From Owenia fusiformis (lineage: Eukaryota > Annelida > Polychaeta > Sabellida > Oweniidae): DNA of 64,000 nucleotides. This document shows positions 53,966-64,000 of the stretch, one piece after another. The notes under the pieces are model-generated. The model saw only the letters and a list, made by a program, of their open reading frames with translations. It searched no databases and had not been told where the DNA came from. The first letter of the stretch is position 1, and the number at the start of each line of letters is the position of its first letter. Location: the NCBI GenBank assembly GCA_903813345.2, contig CAIIXF020000011.1:29444166-29508165 (forward strand), read 5' to 3'. The translations under genes were made by a program, and so were the position numbers.

Positions 53966-56929
53966 TTACTTAGATGAAATCATTGCGTTTTCACTTTGAA
54001 ACAAGGGCGTCAGAGCATTGAATCCTTTCAGGCCAGTTTGGAAAAGCTTCTGTTGAAAATCAAAATAGGTTACGGCAAGTGTCCATATATCCGAAGCGTG
54101 GTTCTTTGATGAATTCACCTTGTTTATCGCATTTTGTTTCAATGATAAGAAACGTTCAACAACTGAGTTACAACAATGTTTAATGTACGTTAACAATCCA
54201 ATGACACCAAGTCGACATGCAAGAAGGAATGTAACAGGATTAGTCAACGATCTCACACTGATAGTTTGCAAAACTAAAGATTTCTTGACAAGGCTTAATA
54301 ATTTCGATTTAATCCATATCAAAGACAAATGGGATGTATCCAAACCGAATCTAATAATATTCATGCAACCCTGTGCAGATATGAGTGAGATAAACACAAA
54401 CCCTTTCAATGATTCATCACAAAGGGTCAACACAGCATTTTGCATACGCCCAATGAAAGTCACTGCACTCAAACCAGCCCCTGTTGCGTAACCACCGATT
54501 GGTATTGCATCATCAATTATTATGAGGGTGTTTAGCAAGCAGACGTTGTAAAGGCTAATGATGGAGTCGAATGGATGTGACAAAACACTAAAGAGGAACA
54601 GGGCACATTTCAGCGGGGCTTGAATGAACAAGAAAAAGAGACATTCGATGAAGGAATAGCTATCGAACGGGACAACATCATTCGCAAGAATGCATGGAAG
54701 CAAGTCTGCAGATGTCGGATCATGGATAATGGCCAGGTCAAAGGCTAAAGTAGCAGTTGTGTGATCTTTAAGCATTAGGGCACATGAACCTAAAGCATGT
54801 AATTCAGCACCTTTAGTTGCACTCTGCTCATGAGTGCTTAGCTCAAACGCGACCATGCGTTTTGGCTTTACTGGTGCCCGACCAAAGACACCAAGGAGCT
54901 TATGTGTGACTCTTTGTTTTCTCAACAATATACTGGCTTCAATAGGACTTCCAGAACTGTCTCGATAACAATAGGACACAAACTTTTGAAGACAGTCCTT
55001 AGCTAAGGAGATTCGACCCAGTTTTATAGCACTGTTTATGAAGAGTGAACACGCGATTGCATGACAAGGCAGAAACAATACACCTTTATCTGAACACTTT
55101 GACACAAACGGCTCAACAATGGAAGAATCAAATGCTTTGAGTTCTAATTCAGATAACGCGAGGGATTTCCCAAAATTGCTCCTCATTAGACATTTCAAAA
55201 AGGGGTCGTTCGAAGCACCGAGATCATTTACAAACTTGGATGGGTTGTTTACCAATTCCTTCAATGTGTTAATAACCTCTCCATATTCTTTGCTGATGTA
55301 GTGCAGGTTTGCTTGGCATATCTTATGCATAGACAACCCAAATGTATTACCCTGTTTTGTGTAGGCTTTGGCCAATTGGGCAGATGACTGGGCGTCGCAT
55401 TCGATTGTGGACGCGCGAGACCTTGAGAGATACAATAATCCAAGCTTGTCATACAGTATAGACATAAACAAGTCCGAGCCATATGCTTTTGAAAGTCTAC
55501 TAATAACATTGTGGTAAGTCACTATAGTCTGGCTGATGTCATCATCTACGGTCAGCAGACGATTCAAATCAACGAACGTGTCCTTGACGGTATTGTCAAA
55601 GAGAATACTCGATGTCGATGAAAGGCTCTCCGTATAATCTGATAATCGAGAAGAAGTCTTGTAAACAGTGAAGCATTCTCCCGATCTGATGTCCTTACTC
55701 GCTCTTTTGAACTTCAACGTCATGCTTTCGTCTTTAGCTGAAGTGTCACCTTCTTTTATTTCACTTTCCATATCATGTTTGAAAGATGGCGCACGCATCG
55801 TGTTTAACTGAGGCGCAAAATAGTTCGGCATGTGACTGTCCTTGAGATACTTTTCTTCCAAAAAGTCCAACAGTTTATTCATACAATACACAAATCTGGA
55901 CATTTGTTGATCATTCTCTGGCCAGGCTGTAGCAGGGATCTGTTCAGCCATCCAGAACACGGCGTGGACGACAACTTTCGAGGGGATGTCTTCAGCTAGA
56001 CCAAACTTGGCTATCAGTTGATGTAACATCAACAGGCATTGCATCTGGGTGCTCGATAAGGTAGTCATTAAATACTTCTCAGGGACTGTGAAATCCAGTT
56101 GCCATTGTGTCTCAGTGTTAAGCTGGTTTGTTGGGACAAGCAAGAAGCCGGAGCGTTTGACTGTTATGATGGTGTTAGCATTCGGCCATTTATGATACCG
56201 TTTCCGTAGTAACCATTCATCTAGAAACTGTGGCCATTTGGAGCATTGCAGAGCCAGTGCCATGTTTTTATCTTGGAGATTTAAAAGGGTTGTTTTCGAA
56301 CCACTTTGCAGACATTTTCTCAGTTTTTGATGCGACAATTCCCAAATCATGTTCGTTTCCTCGGTCTCGGACTTCACAAAAGCATTCGCTATTGGAAGAC
56401 AATTCGCAGATAGCGTTTTGAGAACGGGCGTTGGCAATACAACGGTATATAAAGACAACAATTTACTCTGTAAATGAACGTCAATTGTTGATTCTGTTCC
56501 GAGATTATCACCATTTGCAAGGGCCGATGGTGATACATTCAGTTTTTCGGAGTAATACCTTGCCCTCTCTTTGGTTGCCTTAATGACATTATTGTAACCA
56601 GCGTTAAGTCTTTCTTGTAAAGTGTCCTTCTCTATCCAACGCTGAAGCTTGGGCGAACGGTTCGGTGGCGTATCGGGAATCTTTGATACGTCGTCTATAT
56701 TTAGGGTTAGGCCATCGTGGACGTAAATCGCATTGTCTAATGCTGATTTCAATTGATCATCGGACGAATTCAATGCGTATATAAGCTGGTCTTTATTTGA
56801 TATACACTTTGCACTACCGTCGATTGTCTCAAAAATCTTCGCTATGTAGTTACTGAGCTGCAACTTTTCTGCTTGCTGTTGTTTCAAATATGTTAGATTG
56901 TGTTCCACTAGTTCGCTTGCATCTGCCAT
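53966..56929 (-). CDS. Large single-exon protein of unknown family, 987 residues
   Basis: ATG at 56929 (CAATAATGGCAG) to TAA at 53966 with no break. It starts MADASELVEHNLTYLKQQQA and is mostly predicted helical by composition. Residues about 495-720 read like TPR or other alpha-alpha repeats (SSAQLAKAYTKQGNTFGLS, KICQANLHYISKEYGEVINT, HALGSCALMLKDHTTATLAF). A basic, Ser-rich patch lies near 390-445 (LKFKRASKDIRSG, SSRLSDYTESLSSTSS). Two or three hydrophobic stretches near 745-810 (FIECLFFLFIQAPLKCALFL, LLNTLIIIDDAIPIGGY) could be membrane segments or buried helices. No signal peptide and no catalytic motif, so it is probably intracellular. A splice acceptor TTTTCTAG at 56971 shows a 5' UTR intron. 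I do not recognise the family and give no function. Confidence 0.85.
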   Translation of the reverse strand: MADASELVEHNLTYLKQQQAEKLQLSNYIAKIFETIDGSAKCISNKDQLIYALNSSDDQLKSALDNAIYVHDGLTLNIDDVSKIPDTPPNRSPKLQRWIEKDTLQERLNAGYNNVIKATKERARYYSEKLNVSPSALANGDNLGTESTIDVHLQSKLLSLYTVVLPTPVLKTLSANCLPIANAFVKSETEETNMIWELSHQKLRKCLQSGSKTTLLNLQDKNMALALQCSKWPQFLDEWLLRKRYHKWPNANTIITVKRSGFLLVPTNQLNTETQWQLDFTVPEKYLMTTLSSTQMQCLLMLHQLIAKFGLAEDIPSKVVVHAVFWMAEQIPATAWPENDQQMSRFVYCMNKLLDFLEEKYLKDSHMPNYFAPQLNTMRAPSFKHDMESEIKEGDTSAKDESMTLKFKRASKDIRSGECFTVYKTSSRLSDYTESLSSTSSILFDNTVKDTFVDLNRLLTVDDDISQTIVTYHNVISRLSKAYGSDLFMSILYDKLGLLYLSRSRASTIECDAQSSAQLAKAYTKQGNTFGLSMHKICQANLHYISKEYGEVINTLKELVNNPSKFVNDLGASNDPFLKCLMRSNFGKSLALSELELKAFDSSIVEPFVSKCSDKGVLFLPCHAIACSLFINSAIKLGRISLAKDCLQKFVSYCYRDSSGSPIEASILLRKQRVTHKLLGVFGRAPVKPKRMVAFELSTHEQSATKGAELHALGSCALMLKDHTTATLAFDLAIIHDPTSADLLPCILANDVVPFDSYSFIECLFFLFIQAPLKCALFLFSVLSHPFDSIISLYNVCLLNTLIIIDDAIPIGGYATGAGLSAVTFIGRMQNAVLTLCDESLKGFVFISLISAQGCMNIIRFGLDTSHLSLIWIKSKLLSLVKKSLVLQTISVRSLTNPVTFLLACRLGVIGLLTYIKHCCNSVVERFLSLKQNAINKVNSSKNHASDIWTLAVTYFDFQQKLFQTGLKGFNALTPLFQSENAMISSK

Positions 56930-56970
56930 TATTGCTATGCGTGGAAAATGGATCGCTTATCACACGGAAT
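56930..56970 (-). other. 5' UTR part of the coding exon, with upstream acceptor
   Basis: TTTATTTATTTTCTAG directly precedes ATTCCGTGTG on the minus strand, 41 bases before the ATG: a good acceptor for a 5' UTR intron leading to a promoter further right. Confidence 0.6.
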
Positions 56971-57019
56971 CTAGAAAATAAATAAAAAGTGATTACCTAA
57001 TAATCATCAAGTAACAATA

Positions 57020-57563
57020 GTCGAGAGCTACTTAGATTTTGAAAGTATAGCTCTCTATCGCTAGAATCAACAGCTTAAGAATCCTGACTTCAAAGAAAAT
57101 TTCAGGGAATTCAGCTGACTCATGTTGCACATTATATACCTGAAAATGTATCCTACATCGCCATCTTTCATTCAGCTCAACTATAGAACGTCTCACTGCC
57201 CTATGTATCGATCAGGACTTCATTTTATTGGTCGTGTCAAAAGTTTTGGCCAGGTATATTCAATATGGCGGCTTGACGTTTCCCAAGTTGCGCATGCGTC
57301 GATAGTATTTCCGTTTAACCGCCATATTGGAAATGGGTATCGAACAAAAAACGATTAGAACTCCTGATCGCCATAGAAGCACATCCGCGATCCTACATGC
57401 ACGGGGAAAGTAGAAACATATGAGCCCATATGTAGGCTACCGTTTGAGACAAACAGCAAGCCGCTGACTGGCGCTGATCAAATTTAGATGTCACAATTCT
57501 TCAGCTGGGAGATCCTCACGATGGAGAGCTATACTTTCAAAATCTAGCATGGTAGCTCTCGAC
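57020..57563. repeat. Inverted repeat bracketing the probable promoter
   Basis: GTCGAGAGCTAC, then TAGATTTTGAAAGTATAGC and TCTCTATCG on the left return as CGATGGAGAGCTATACTTTC, AAAATCTA and GGTAGCTCTCGAC on the right. Arms of about 43 bp, with weaker similarity further in, and a spacer of about 460 bp. Confidence 0.8.
57262..57332 (-). promoter_or_regulatory. Candidate housekeeping promoter (NRF-1-like and YY1-like sites)
   Basis: TTGCGCATGCGTC at 57289-57300 fits the NRF-1 palindrome GCGCATGCGC. AATATGGCGGC at 57263-57273 and its inverse GCCATATT at 57321-57328 fit the YY1-type GCCATNTT core. The site lies about 0.3 kb upstream of a spliced 5' UTR. Motif match and position only; strand assignment is an inference. 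Confidence 0.45.
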
Positions 57564-58692
57564 GTGAGTAAGGTCTCAAGAGTCTGTTTCGCGGTATTAT
57601 AAAAAGAACCAAAATAGCAGATTTTTTTCAATCATTTGTTTTTAGACTCAAAGATTGGAAAATGAAAGATTTAACAAGAACTGTTTATTTATCAATTGAA
57701 TCGATAGAGATTGACAGGCCCACACAAAGTCCATTAATTGTAAACAAAAGTTCACAGATAATTGGACTTTGCGATCATAAAGTACATTTATATATTTCTT
57801 ATTATGAGTTTGCATTATGAAGTCACGTGCTGAGTAATGTTTTACATGAGTGAGAGAATGTTTGTCATTTCATGTGATCTTTAAATGGTGTCGTTTACCA
57901 ATGGTGTCTTTCTATTCATCCAACGATTATACAGTATGTACTAAACACCTCGTAATAATCGCAATAATATTCTGGAGATCCGTGTGATATTTTTCAGAAA
58001 TTCGTTTATCAGCCCCATATCTCGGCCGATATAATTTATCAGTCGCATATCCGTATGATAGTAACTAAACGAATTTGAATTTTTTTGATTGCCATTTCTC
58101 GGAAAAATATTTTATCGCCTCATAGATACCTAATACCACACTCGTTCACTTTGCTCACTCGTGTTGATATTTAATATCAACTCGTCTACTTAAAAAGTTG
58201 TCATTTAAACTTATTTATTTGATATTCTATATATACAGACCCATTAATAAAGTAAAGCACACACGCAGATATTGAAATTATTTTAGGCTATATATACATA
58301 TAACATGTACTTCATTATAGTTATGCAATAATAACATAACTGGAGTTACTCATAAAGCATAGCTAATTTTCTATACATCATAATCCAAATTGCATTTAAA
58401 GGAGTATAATGCTCACCTCTCTTTCTAGTGTAACATCCTTCTTTCTTATATCTGTTGAACAATGATATGTTGTTATCGCAGATGACATGTTATTTTATAG
58501 TGCACAGACCGACATTGTGAATCACAGATACACTCCACGTTTTAAGTTTGAAAACCTTGACTCCCCATAAGTGTAATGACCTGCTACATATGTTTATATT
58601 TATTTTTTGTTTGTCAAACCTGGAAAAACTATAAAACTATTAAGTAATCAATGGATTGTGATTCGATGATTCCATGTTTTGGGCAAAATTAG

Positions 58693-58825
58693 TGTAACCT
58701 AAGTCCTTAGAATCTGAGTTTCCATACGTAAAAAGGGGGAGTAGACACTCGGATTTGTCATTTATGTTGTATTTTTGGTGTTGGTTGGGGTGAATCATCT
58801 CACATGCACATTTAAAGCAAAGAAT
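58693..58825 (+). repeat. Direct repeat copy 1
   Basis: AACCTAAGTCCTTAG, TCTGAGTTTCCATA, then GACACTCGGAT, GGTGAATCATCTCACA and GCACATTTAAAGC; the same order recurs at 58928-59165 with a longer middle. Confidence 0.65.
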
Positions 58826-58927
58826 ATTGCATTGAAGCCTTAATGTCTGTATTAAGAATAAAATAAATTGATTGATTGATGATAGATAGAAATATCGAGG
58901 ATAAAGCTAAAATAAAATAATAAATAT

Positions 58928-59165
58928 AACCTTGGTCCTTTGTAGTATCTGAGTTTCCATATGTAAGAAGGGGAGAGTAAACACTCGGATGTGGGAAGTG
59001 TTACATTATAAGTTTCGTCAGAAAAATGTCCAGAGTCCAAAATCATGCGTATAGGCCTACCTTTAATCTACGGATGTGCCTCATTTTAAAGATTTGTCAT
59101 GAATGAGAACAAATACTATTTTGGCATCGGGTGAGGTGAATCATCTCACACGCACATTCAAAGCT
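58928..59165 (+). repeat. Direct repeat copy 2
   Basis: Second copy of 58693-58825 (AACCTTGGTCCTTTG, TCTGAGTTTCCATATGTAAG, ACACTCGGAT, GGTGAATCATCTCACACGC), with about 100 bases of extra sequence between the conserved ends. Confidence 0.65.
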
Positions 59166-61125
59166 TGCGCGCAAAATAATTTTGGGGTCCCTAAATCAAA
59201 AAATTGGGCCAAAATTTTGAAAACATGAGGCCCACTTTTTGATAATTTAGCTTAAAAAGGCCGAGGAATGCCCAAAAAGGCCTACTTATTGAGGCCCTAC
59301 AAAAGTTTTGAGCCCACAATTCTTATGAGCCTACTTTTTTCTGGGCCAATCCGGGGGGGGGGGCATTTGGAAAATTTATTTGGTAGATAACTGAAAAGTC
59401 AAAATACTTGATTTATGTCATAGTAGACACAATGAATTATGACCATTCATAGTTCAACGACAACTTGAACTATTTCTTTTAACTTTTTTATTACACATTG
59501 TTTGCATTGGCATAATAAATAGTCAAGTTGCGAAAAGGTAATCTAAAATTAAGGCTCTTAAAGGCCCCATGTAAGTTTTAAAATATCATTCTTTTATTTC
59601 CAAATATTTGAAACTTCCCCATCTTAGGAACGAACATTTAGATTTCTAGATGGATCAAGAAATAAAATACATTCTATGTTACACTGTGATGAAAACACAT
59701 CGTTTTCTCCACTTCATTGGTTAAATCACCAAAAAAGCTGATTATTGCAATCATTTATGCATACAGCATTTCAAAAATTATACCATGACATGAAGGTGGT
59801 ATAATTGATACCATATTTGGCCTGTCTTGGTCGAGAAGAAGATTTTATAATGTTTTGAATATCATCACTGAATTAATTCGATGAGAATATTATTTTATTA
59901 TCTGCGCTTCTTAACTTGATCAATGCCTCACTTATTTTTTATCCTTTCTCAATTTGTTTAACACAAAATAGATATTCGGTGTAAACTATTAATTATAGGC
60001 TCTGTGGTGTGACAATAGAAACTTTATTTCAAATAATCCACCTTTTCAGAGTCCTAAAACATTTTTTCCAAAGGTCACAATGTGATACTGGGTGATATAC
60101 TATACAAGAAAATACACTTGTCGATGTAGATATTGCGCGTGGCCTTTAAATTGTGATAAGTACGTAATTCATACGTGTTAGTCGGGCAAAGTCTAGCTAG
60201 TTTAATCTCATCTATACTTATTACACGGTGTATGACATGTGTAAAATAAATTTAAAACGTGTTAACGACGTAACTCTTGGTAAGTTGTTACTTTACCCAC
60301 TAAATTCGTATTTCCAGCAACAAAATTACAGCTATTTTTCTTATACCTTTAAACTCAATCAAGCAAGAAAATACTACAAAGGGGAGACTTAGTCCCCATG
60401 CAGAGGACCATAATTCTACGCGTTCACGTAAAAGTTAAAATCTTAAAAACGTGTAGCTTAACATCCCCACTGTTAATCTCCCGTCGGTCGCAGAAAATAA
60501 GGTCAAATACTACAGTAAAACCTGTGTGTAGTTAACATTTTCGCAAGGCAAACATGTCAACATGTGTTCACTTCAGAAAGGATTTGGTTTCGCGGAATTT
60601 ACCGTATTGTCTTAACCTGTGATTTTGCTTCGTTATGAAAAAGGAAATTAATAGTTGCAGTACTTGTTTAATTTTGAAGCCAAATTGAATTCCCTCTCAT
60701 TTCATATACCAAAGATAAATGATTTTAACTGACTCTACTTTTAAATTGTTGGGGTTTGTCAAATACATCATGTCCAGAATCAGGTTCCGGCGTACCAATT
60801 GAAGGTATAAAATAAACAATCACTGACCACTTAACTTGACATAGTCCGTGCAGAAATTTTGCTGGATAATACTTAGTTCATTTCTGCTTCAATGTTCACT
60901 ATAGACAGGTGAATCCTTATGAATTTGTCAAGATTTAATGTTCACTTTACAATAGATGGCTGTTCACTATAAGACATTTATTTAACATGGCAATCTAGTG
61001 TCCACTAGAGAGAGGTGTTCACTAACACAAGTTCTACTGTACTTACTTTGGTACGAAAGTAATGACATTGCGTACAGTATATCAGCGAAAGAAAGACAGC
61101 ACGTCTGTTATCATCATTGCTTGAA

Positions 61126-62185
61126 ATGAAGATATACATACTTGCAATAATTATTGGTGCTTGTTTGGGTGAGGAGAGTAACGATGACTTCCTCGGAACA
61201 ATACTACCCTCCCCGAAGCTTTGGTGGGCTAGACGGATTACAAAAGATTTTTATACAGCTGGTAGATTAACGGCAAGACAAATAAAATATGCCCACGAGG
61301 TTGGCTTTAGAAGCATAGTGAGTACTTTCAACTTCACAGAATCTGAAACACTCGGGGATGAACACTTACCTTCTGCAAAGGAGTATGTCGATATTGCGCA
61401 AGAGTGCTGCGGAATGCCATATAAGGCTATTTTTCTTCCCGGGGAAGGTGTGCCTGATGCATCCAGAATCGAGGTGATACAACGATTTTGGAATGTCATG
61501 CAAGAATTTCCAAAACCGGTATTGTTTCACTGCAAAATTGCGTTCACTGCATCGTTCGTTCTTCTTGCTCATTTGGCCAACATGACAAGACACGACAATG
61601 CCTTCAATCCTCAGATAAAAAGTGCGGATATTTACAGAATTGGTGCTGAAATAGGAAATGACTATACAGCCGAACATTTCCGTAAAACCATCGCTGAAAT
61701 AACTGGAGAACCGGAAATCGAAAATCCACAAGTCCCTGACGCCCAACCGTTGCTTTGGAGGTATCATGGTTGGTTCATTAAACCTATTCTCAACAACTGG
61801 TTTTTCGCTGGTCAATCTCACTACACACACCTAGAGTTGCACAAAGGCGGGGGTTTCAAATCTATCGTAAATCTCAGAAGTGGAATAAGTTATTTGACTG
61901 ATAAGGATAATAATGAGATAAATGATGCAACCGAAAATGTCAACCTAATCAATATCAACGATTACGAAGTGATCAACAATGTGCCGAATGATAGGCAATC
62001 GCTGGAACGTCTCGCCAATAATCGGGTGTTTCCGGAAAAGCCGAGTAGTTATCTTTGTGACTCTTGTCAAGACAACTTTGAGTCTTCCAACGCTCTTGAG
62101 TATGGTGATGAATATGGCTACAATGAGCAGAAAGAGCGAGAAGCTGTCACCAAAGCAGGACTGGATTACTACCACTTACCAGTTG
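61126..62185 (+). CDS. Phosphatase-like gene exon 1: signal peptide, domain 1, most of domain 2
   Basis: Ends CACTTACCAGTTG/GTAAAT in phase 1. Without splicing the frame runs on to a stop at 62295, but the intron reading (KYINLHMVHLDYLSSEQ) has no family match, whereas splicing gives LPVDNAARLK. Confidence 0.82.
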
Positions 62186-63514
62186 GTAAATATATTAATC
62201 TACATATGGTTCATCTTGATTACTTGTCTTCGGAGCAGTCAATAAATGGTAAATCGATTTTAACGTTGCATTTTCAGATAATGCTGCACGTCTGAAAGTT
62301 GACACATTCTGGAAATACAAAGACTCATTGATGGAGGCAGGGAACAAAGGACCAGTCATTATACACTCTGGCTCAGGCCACAGGGCAGGTATAAGTTTAA
62401 ATCTGATTAGCACACTTAACGTAGCCTTGATCTAACATTTGCAGCCCCCCCTCCATTATCTTTTTTCTCCACTTACTGTTATCTAGATGTTACTATGCAC
62501 CACTTTCTCAATAGAGATAGTCGTTGAACTCCCATTACGTAGATGACATGTGGCTGAAAGGGCCACATAAAGTGGTTGATGCAAGGGCTTAACAGAACAG
62601 TATTCCAAGATTTTTAATACATAGTGGTAAACTTTTATAACATTCTATAATAAAGTGATTTTAGAAATAGTATTCTACATATTCCTCATAAATATCCATA
62701 CGTAAGCCAATTTCGGTAAGTTTACGTAAGCCAATAGACTAGGTGCGAGTAGAAATAATCTTGATTTACGTCATTAAAAATTCAAAATTCAGTCAAACTG
62801 ATGTCATATTTCGAATCTACATGTAAGATTGCATCTAGAAATGTGGTTTTGATAAGAGTTTATCAACTTTGAAAATTTAATTTTCTTTGAAAATGTGACT
62901 TCTAGGTTGGGGAGATTCCCCATAGAGCCCATGTTGTAAAATCACAAAAAGTGAAATATCTTTTCTTGTGTTGGGCAGATAACATTATCCTTTACTGGAC
63001 ATGTTTTAATTTGTATAACTATCAGATACATAAGGGTAATATGAAAAGTGAACCACTAAAACTGATGAATATTCAAGTTTAAGGGAACTTTGTAATACCC
63101 TGCCATGTTATTTCCCCCGAATTAGCCACCTGGTGCCGAAACTGGTAACTAGTAACTACCTACTCGCATCTGAGTAATTTCAGTAGCATTATTTCACATT
63201 AGCGGACAAATATTCCGTTGACATCGCGTTCCCGTTATTCCAGTTTATTCCCCGTGATTCTCTCCCAATTCAAAGACAAACAGACGATTAATTTTCTGTC
63301 AGTAAGAATATACATATGGGCATTGTACTGTAGCACTGTTTTACTTGTTTTAGTTGTATTTGGAATACTTGCTGCCGGGTACCAGTATGGCAAAGATTCA
63401 GCGTGGGCCCTTCAGCGAGCGCACTCTATCGGTCATTTCTATACAGCTGAAATAAATCCTGATGTCATCCAGATATTTAAATCTGTTTTAGATGGTAGAA
63501 AACAGGAACTCTAA
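61126..63514 (+). CDS. Secreted tandem BLH/DUF442 phosphatase-like protein, catalytically degenerate (3 exons)
   Basis: Exons 61126-62185, 62278-62388 and 63354-63514 join in phase 1 each time; total 1332 bp, 443 residues. A signal peptide (MKIYILAIIIGACLG) is followed by two homologous domains of the dual-specificity-phosphatase fold seen in beta-lactamase hydrolase-like (BLH, DUF442) proteins. Domain 1 (about 25-190): FYTAGRLTARQIKYAHEVGF, RSIVSTFNF, then PVLFHCKIAFTASF. Domain 2 (about 205-435): NWFFAGQSHYTHLELHKGGG, FKSIVNLRSG, YYHLPV, then PVIIHSGSGHRAVVFGILA. The family's P-loop is H-C-x5-R. Domain 1 keeps Cys136 but has Ala where Arg should be; domain 2 keeps Arg389 but has Ser384 for Cys. 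Neither is expected to be an active phosphatase; a binding role outside the cell or in the secretory path is inferred. An in-frame TTG lies three codons upstream; ATG 61126 is chosen. Confidence 0.8.
62278..62388 (+). CDS. Phosphatase-like gene exon 2: domain 2 P-loop
   Basis: TTTTCAG to GTATAAG, 111 bp, phase 1-1. It codes DNAARLKVDTFWKYKDSLME, AGNKGPVIIHSGSGHRA. The HSGSGHR stretch is the P-loop with Ser for the nucleophilic Cys. Confidence 0.82.
62389..63353 (+). other. Intron 2 of the phosphatase-like gene
   Basis: Non-coding. It includes 62.72-63.06 kb, a repeat shared with 15.30-15.51 kb (ATCTTTTCTTGTGTTGG, GGTAATATGAAAAGTGAACC). Confidence 0.6.
63354..63514 (+). CDS. Phosphatase-like gene exon 3: C-terminus
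   Basis: Acceptor TTACTTGTTTTAG, phase 1 in, TAA at 63512. It codes VVFGILAAGYQYGKDSAWAL, QRAHSIGHFYTAEINPDVIQ and a Lys/Arg-containing end. The helix after the P-loop and the Phe-Tyr-x-x-Glu-Ile-Asn part correspond to the end of domain 1 (AEIGNDYTAEHF). Confidence 0.8.
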
Positions 63515-64000
63515 TGGACTAAACGTATGTTTGTGTTAAAACTACTTAAAACACAAGTGACTCTTGCAAAATGAGCACTTAAACAAGGGTGTTTTGGATA
63601 TTAGACCACAATAGAGTATCTATGAATGGATAACCATCTCATATTTGAATACTGGCTGGTATTGGCTTCTTTATGTAAAAGTATAATCCCTTGGATATTG
63701 AACTTTGTAAGTACTTTAAAGTTCATTGTGACACAGACTAAATACTATCAAAAACTGCTACATACAGTATGAATGTTTATCTACACATTATTTGGTAGTA
63801 GACGTATAATTTAAAGCTAATAGTGCATTATATACTCACACCAAAATAAGACAGAATTTAGTATATCCCAAAACATTTTTCTTAATAAACAAGAGAACTT
63901 TGACATAAGGTAAAGTTCATTTTCTACTTAAAATATTTTGAAAAAATGAAAATTTTAGTTTAATTTACAGTGAATCTCATAAATTGATGTGTGCGCCAAA
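63515..64000. other. 3' flank, nothing recognised
   Basis: AT-rich downstream sequence. A minor TTAATAAAC at about 63882 could be a poly(A) signal for the plus-strand gene. No other feature. Confidence 0.3.

Larger units (their letters stand above)
57564..61125. other. Intergenic stretch between divergent genes
   Basis: No gene supported. It contains a diverged direct repeat (58693-58825 and 58928-59165), a repeat with G runs near 59.18-59.36 kb (TTTTGGGGTCCC, GGGCCAATCC and a GGGGGGG run) and words shared with 11.75 kb (ACGTGTAGCTTAACA at about 60451). The last few hundred bases should hold the promoter of the plus-strand gene; nothing diagnostic was seen. Confidence 0.4.

Noticed and set aside
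54120-54491. Plus-strand 123-codon frame
   Set aside because: Antisense shadow of the 987-residue gene.
61366-61830. Minus-strand 154-codon frame
   Set aside because: Antisense shadow of the phosphatase-like gene exon 1.
62186-62295. Unspliced C-terminus of the phosphatase-like protein
   Set aside because: GTAAAT donor and TTTTCAG acceptor give a join that continues the family motif; the read-through end does not.

Overview
This is animal nuclear DNA. It is AT-rich, the genes are split by GT-AG introns, and the domains are metazoan extracellular ones (thrombospondin type 1, SUEL lectin, CUB, EGF). PIF/Harbinger, Tc1/mariner, LINE and SINE remnants, minisatellites and two runs of exactly 500 N show a draft assembly of a repeat-rich genome. 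A marine invertebrate is the best guess (hemichordate, echinoderm, lancelet, mollusc or similar); the sequence alone does not settle the phylum.

Layout. 0.6-1.9 kb (minus): a single-exon GT14 core-2 type beta-1,6-N-acetylglucosaminyltransferase. 4.0-29.8 kb (minus): at least ten phase 1-1 exons each coding one thrombospondin type 1 repeat, broken by both assembly gaps; six of them (28.3-29.8 kb, the last running into the gap) start about 331 bp apart, in near-identical exon-plus-intron modules. The long introns between clusters are packed with mobile DNA: a LINE 3' end (7.1-8.2 kb), a mariner remnant (9.0-9.6 kb), an inverted repeat with arms of about 0.85 kb (13.3-16.9 kb), a second inverted pair carrying two look-alike candidate first coding exons (17.5 and 20.9 kb), and a second LINE (21.2-26.5 kb) split by two insertions. 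35.6-36.1 kb (minus): two short exons ending in an EGF domain, with a tRNA-derived SINE between them. 37.3-38.5 kb: a fold-back mariner. 39.1-40.6 kb: a mobile satellite carrier. 40.9-44.8 kb: nested DNA transposons with a nearly complete PIF/Harbinger transposase. 45.1-52.0 kb (minus): a seven-exon gene for a single-pass receptor (signal peptide, SUEL lectin, CUB, Thr/Ser-rich stalk, membrane helix, long cytoplasmic tail). 54.0-56.9 kb (minus): a single-exon 987-residue protein of unknown family, with a housekeeping-like promoter upstream. 61.1-63.5 kb (plus): a three-exon gene for a secreted protein with two tandem BLH/DUF442 phosphatase-like domains, each lacking a different catalytic residue.

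The genes share a surface or secretory theme: a Golgi glycan-branching enzyme, a TSP1 adhesion or matrix protein, a sugar-binding lectin-CUB receptor and a secreted pseudophosphatase. They are not an operon and nothing here shows a common pathway. The receptor, the phosphatase-like gene and the TSP1 exons were pieced together by hand from splice sites and reading phase. The joined receptor and phosphatase frames both come out as exact multiples of three.
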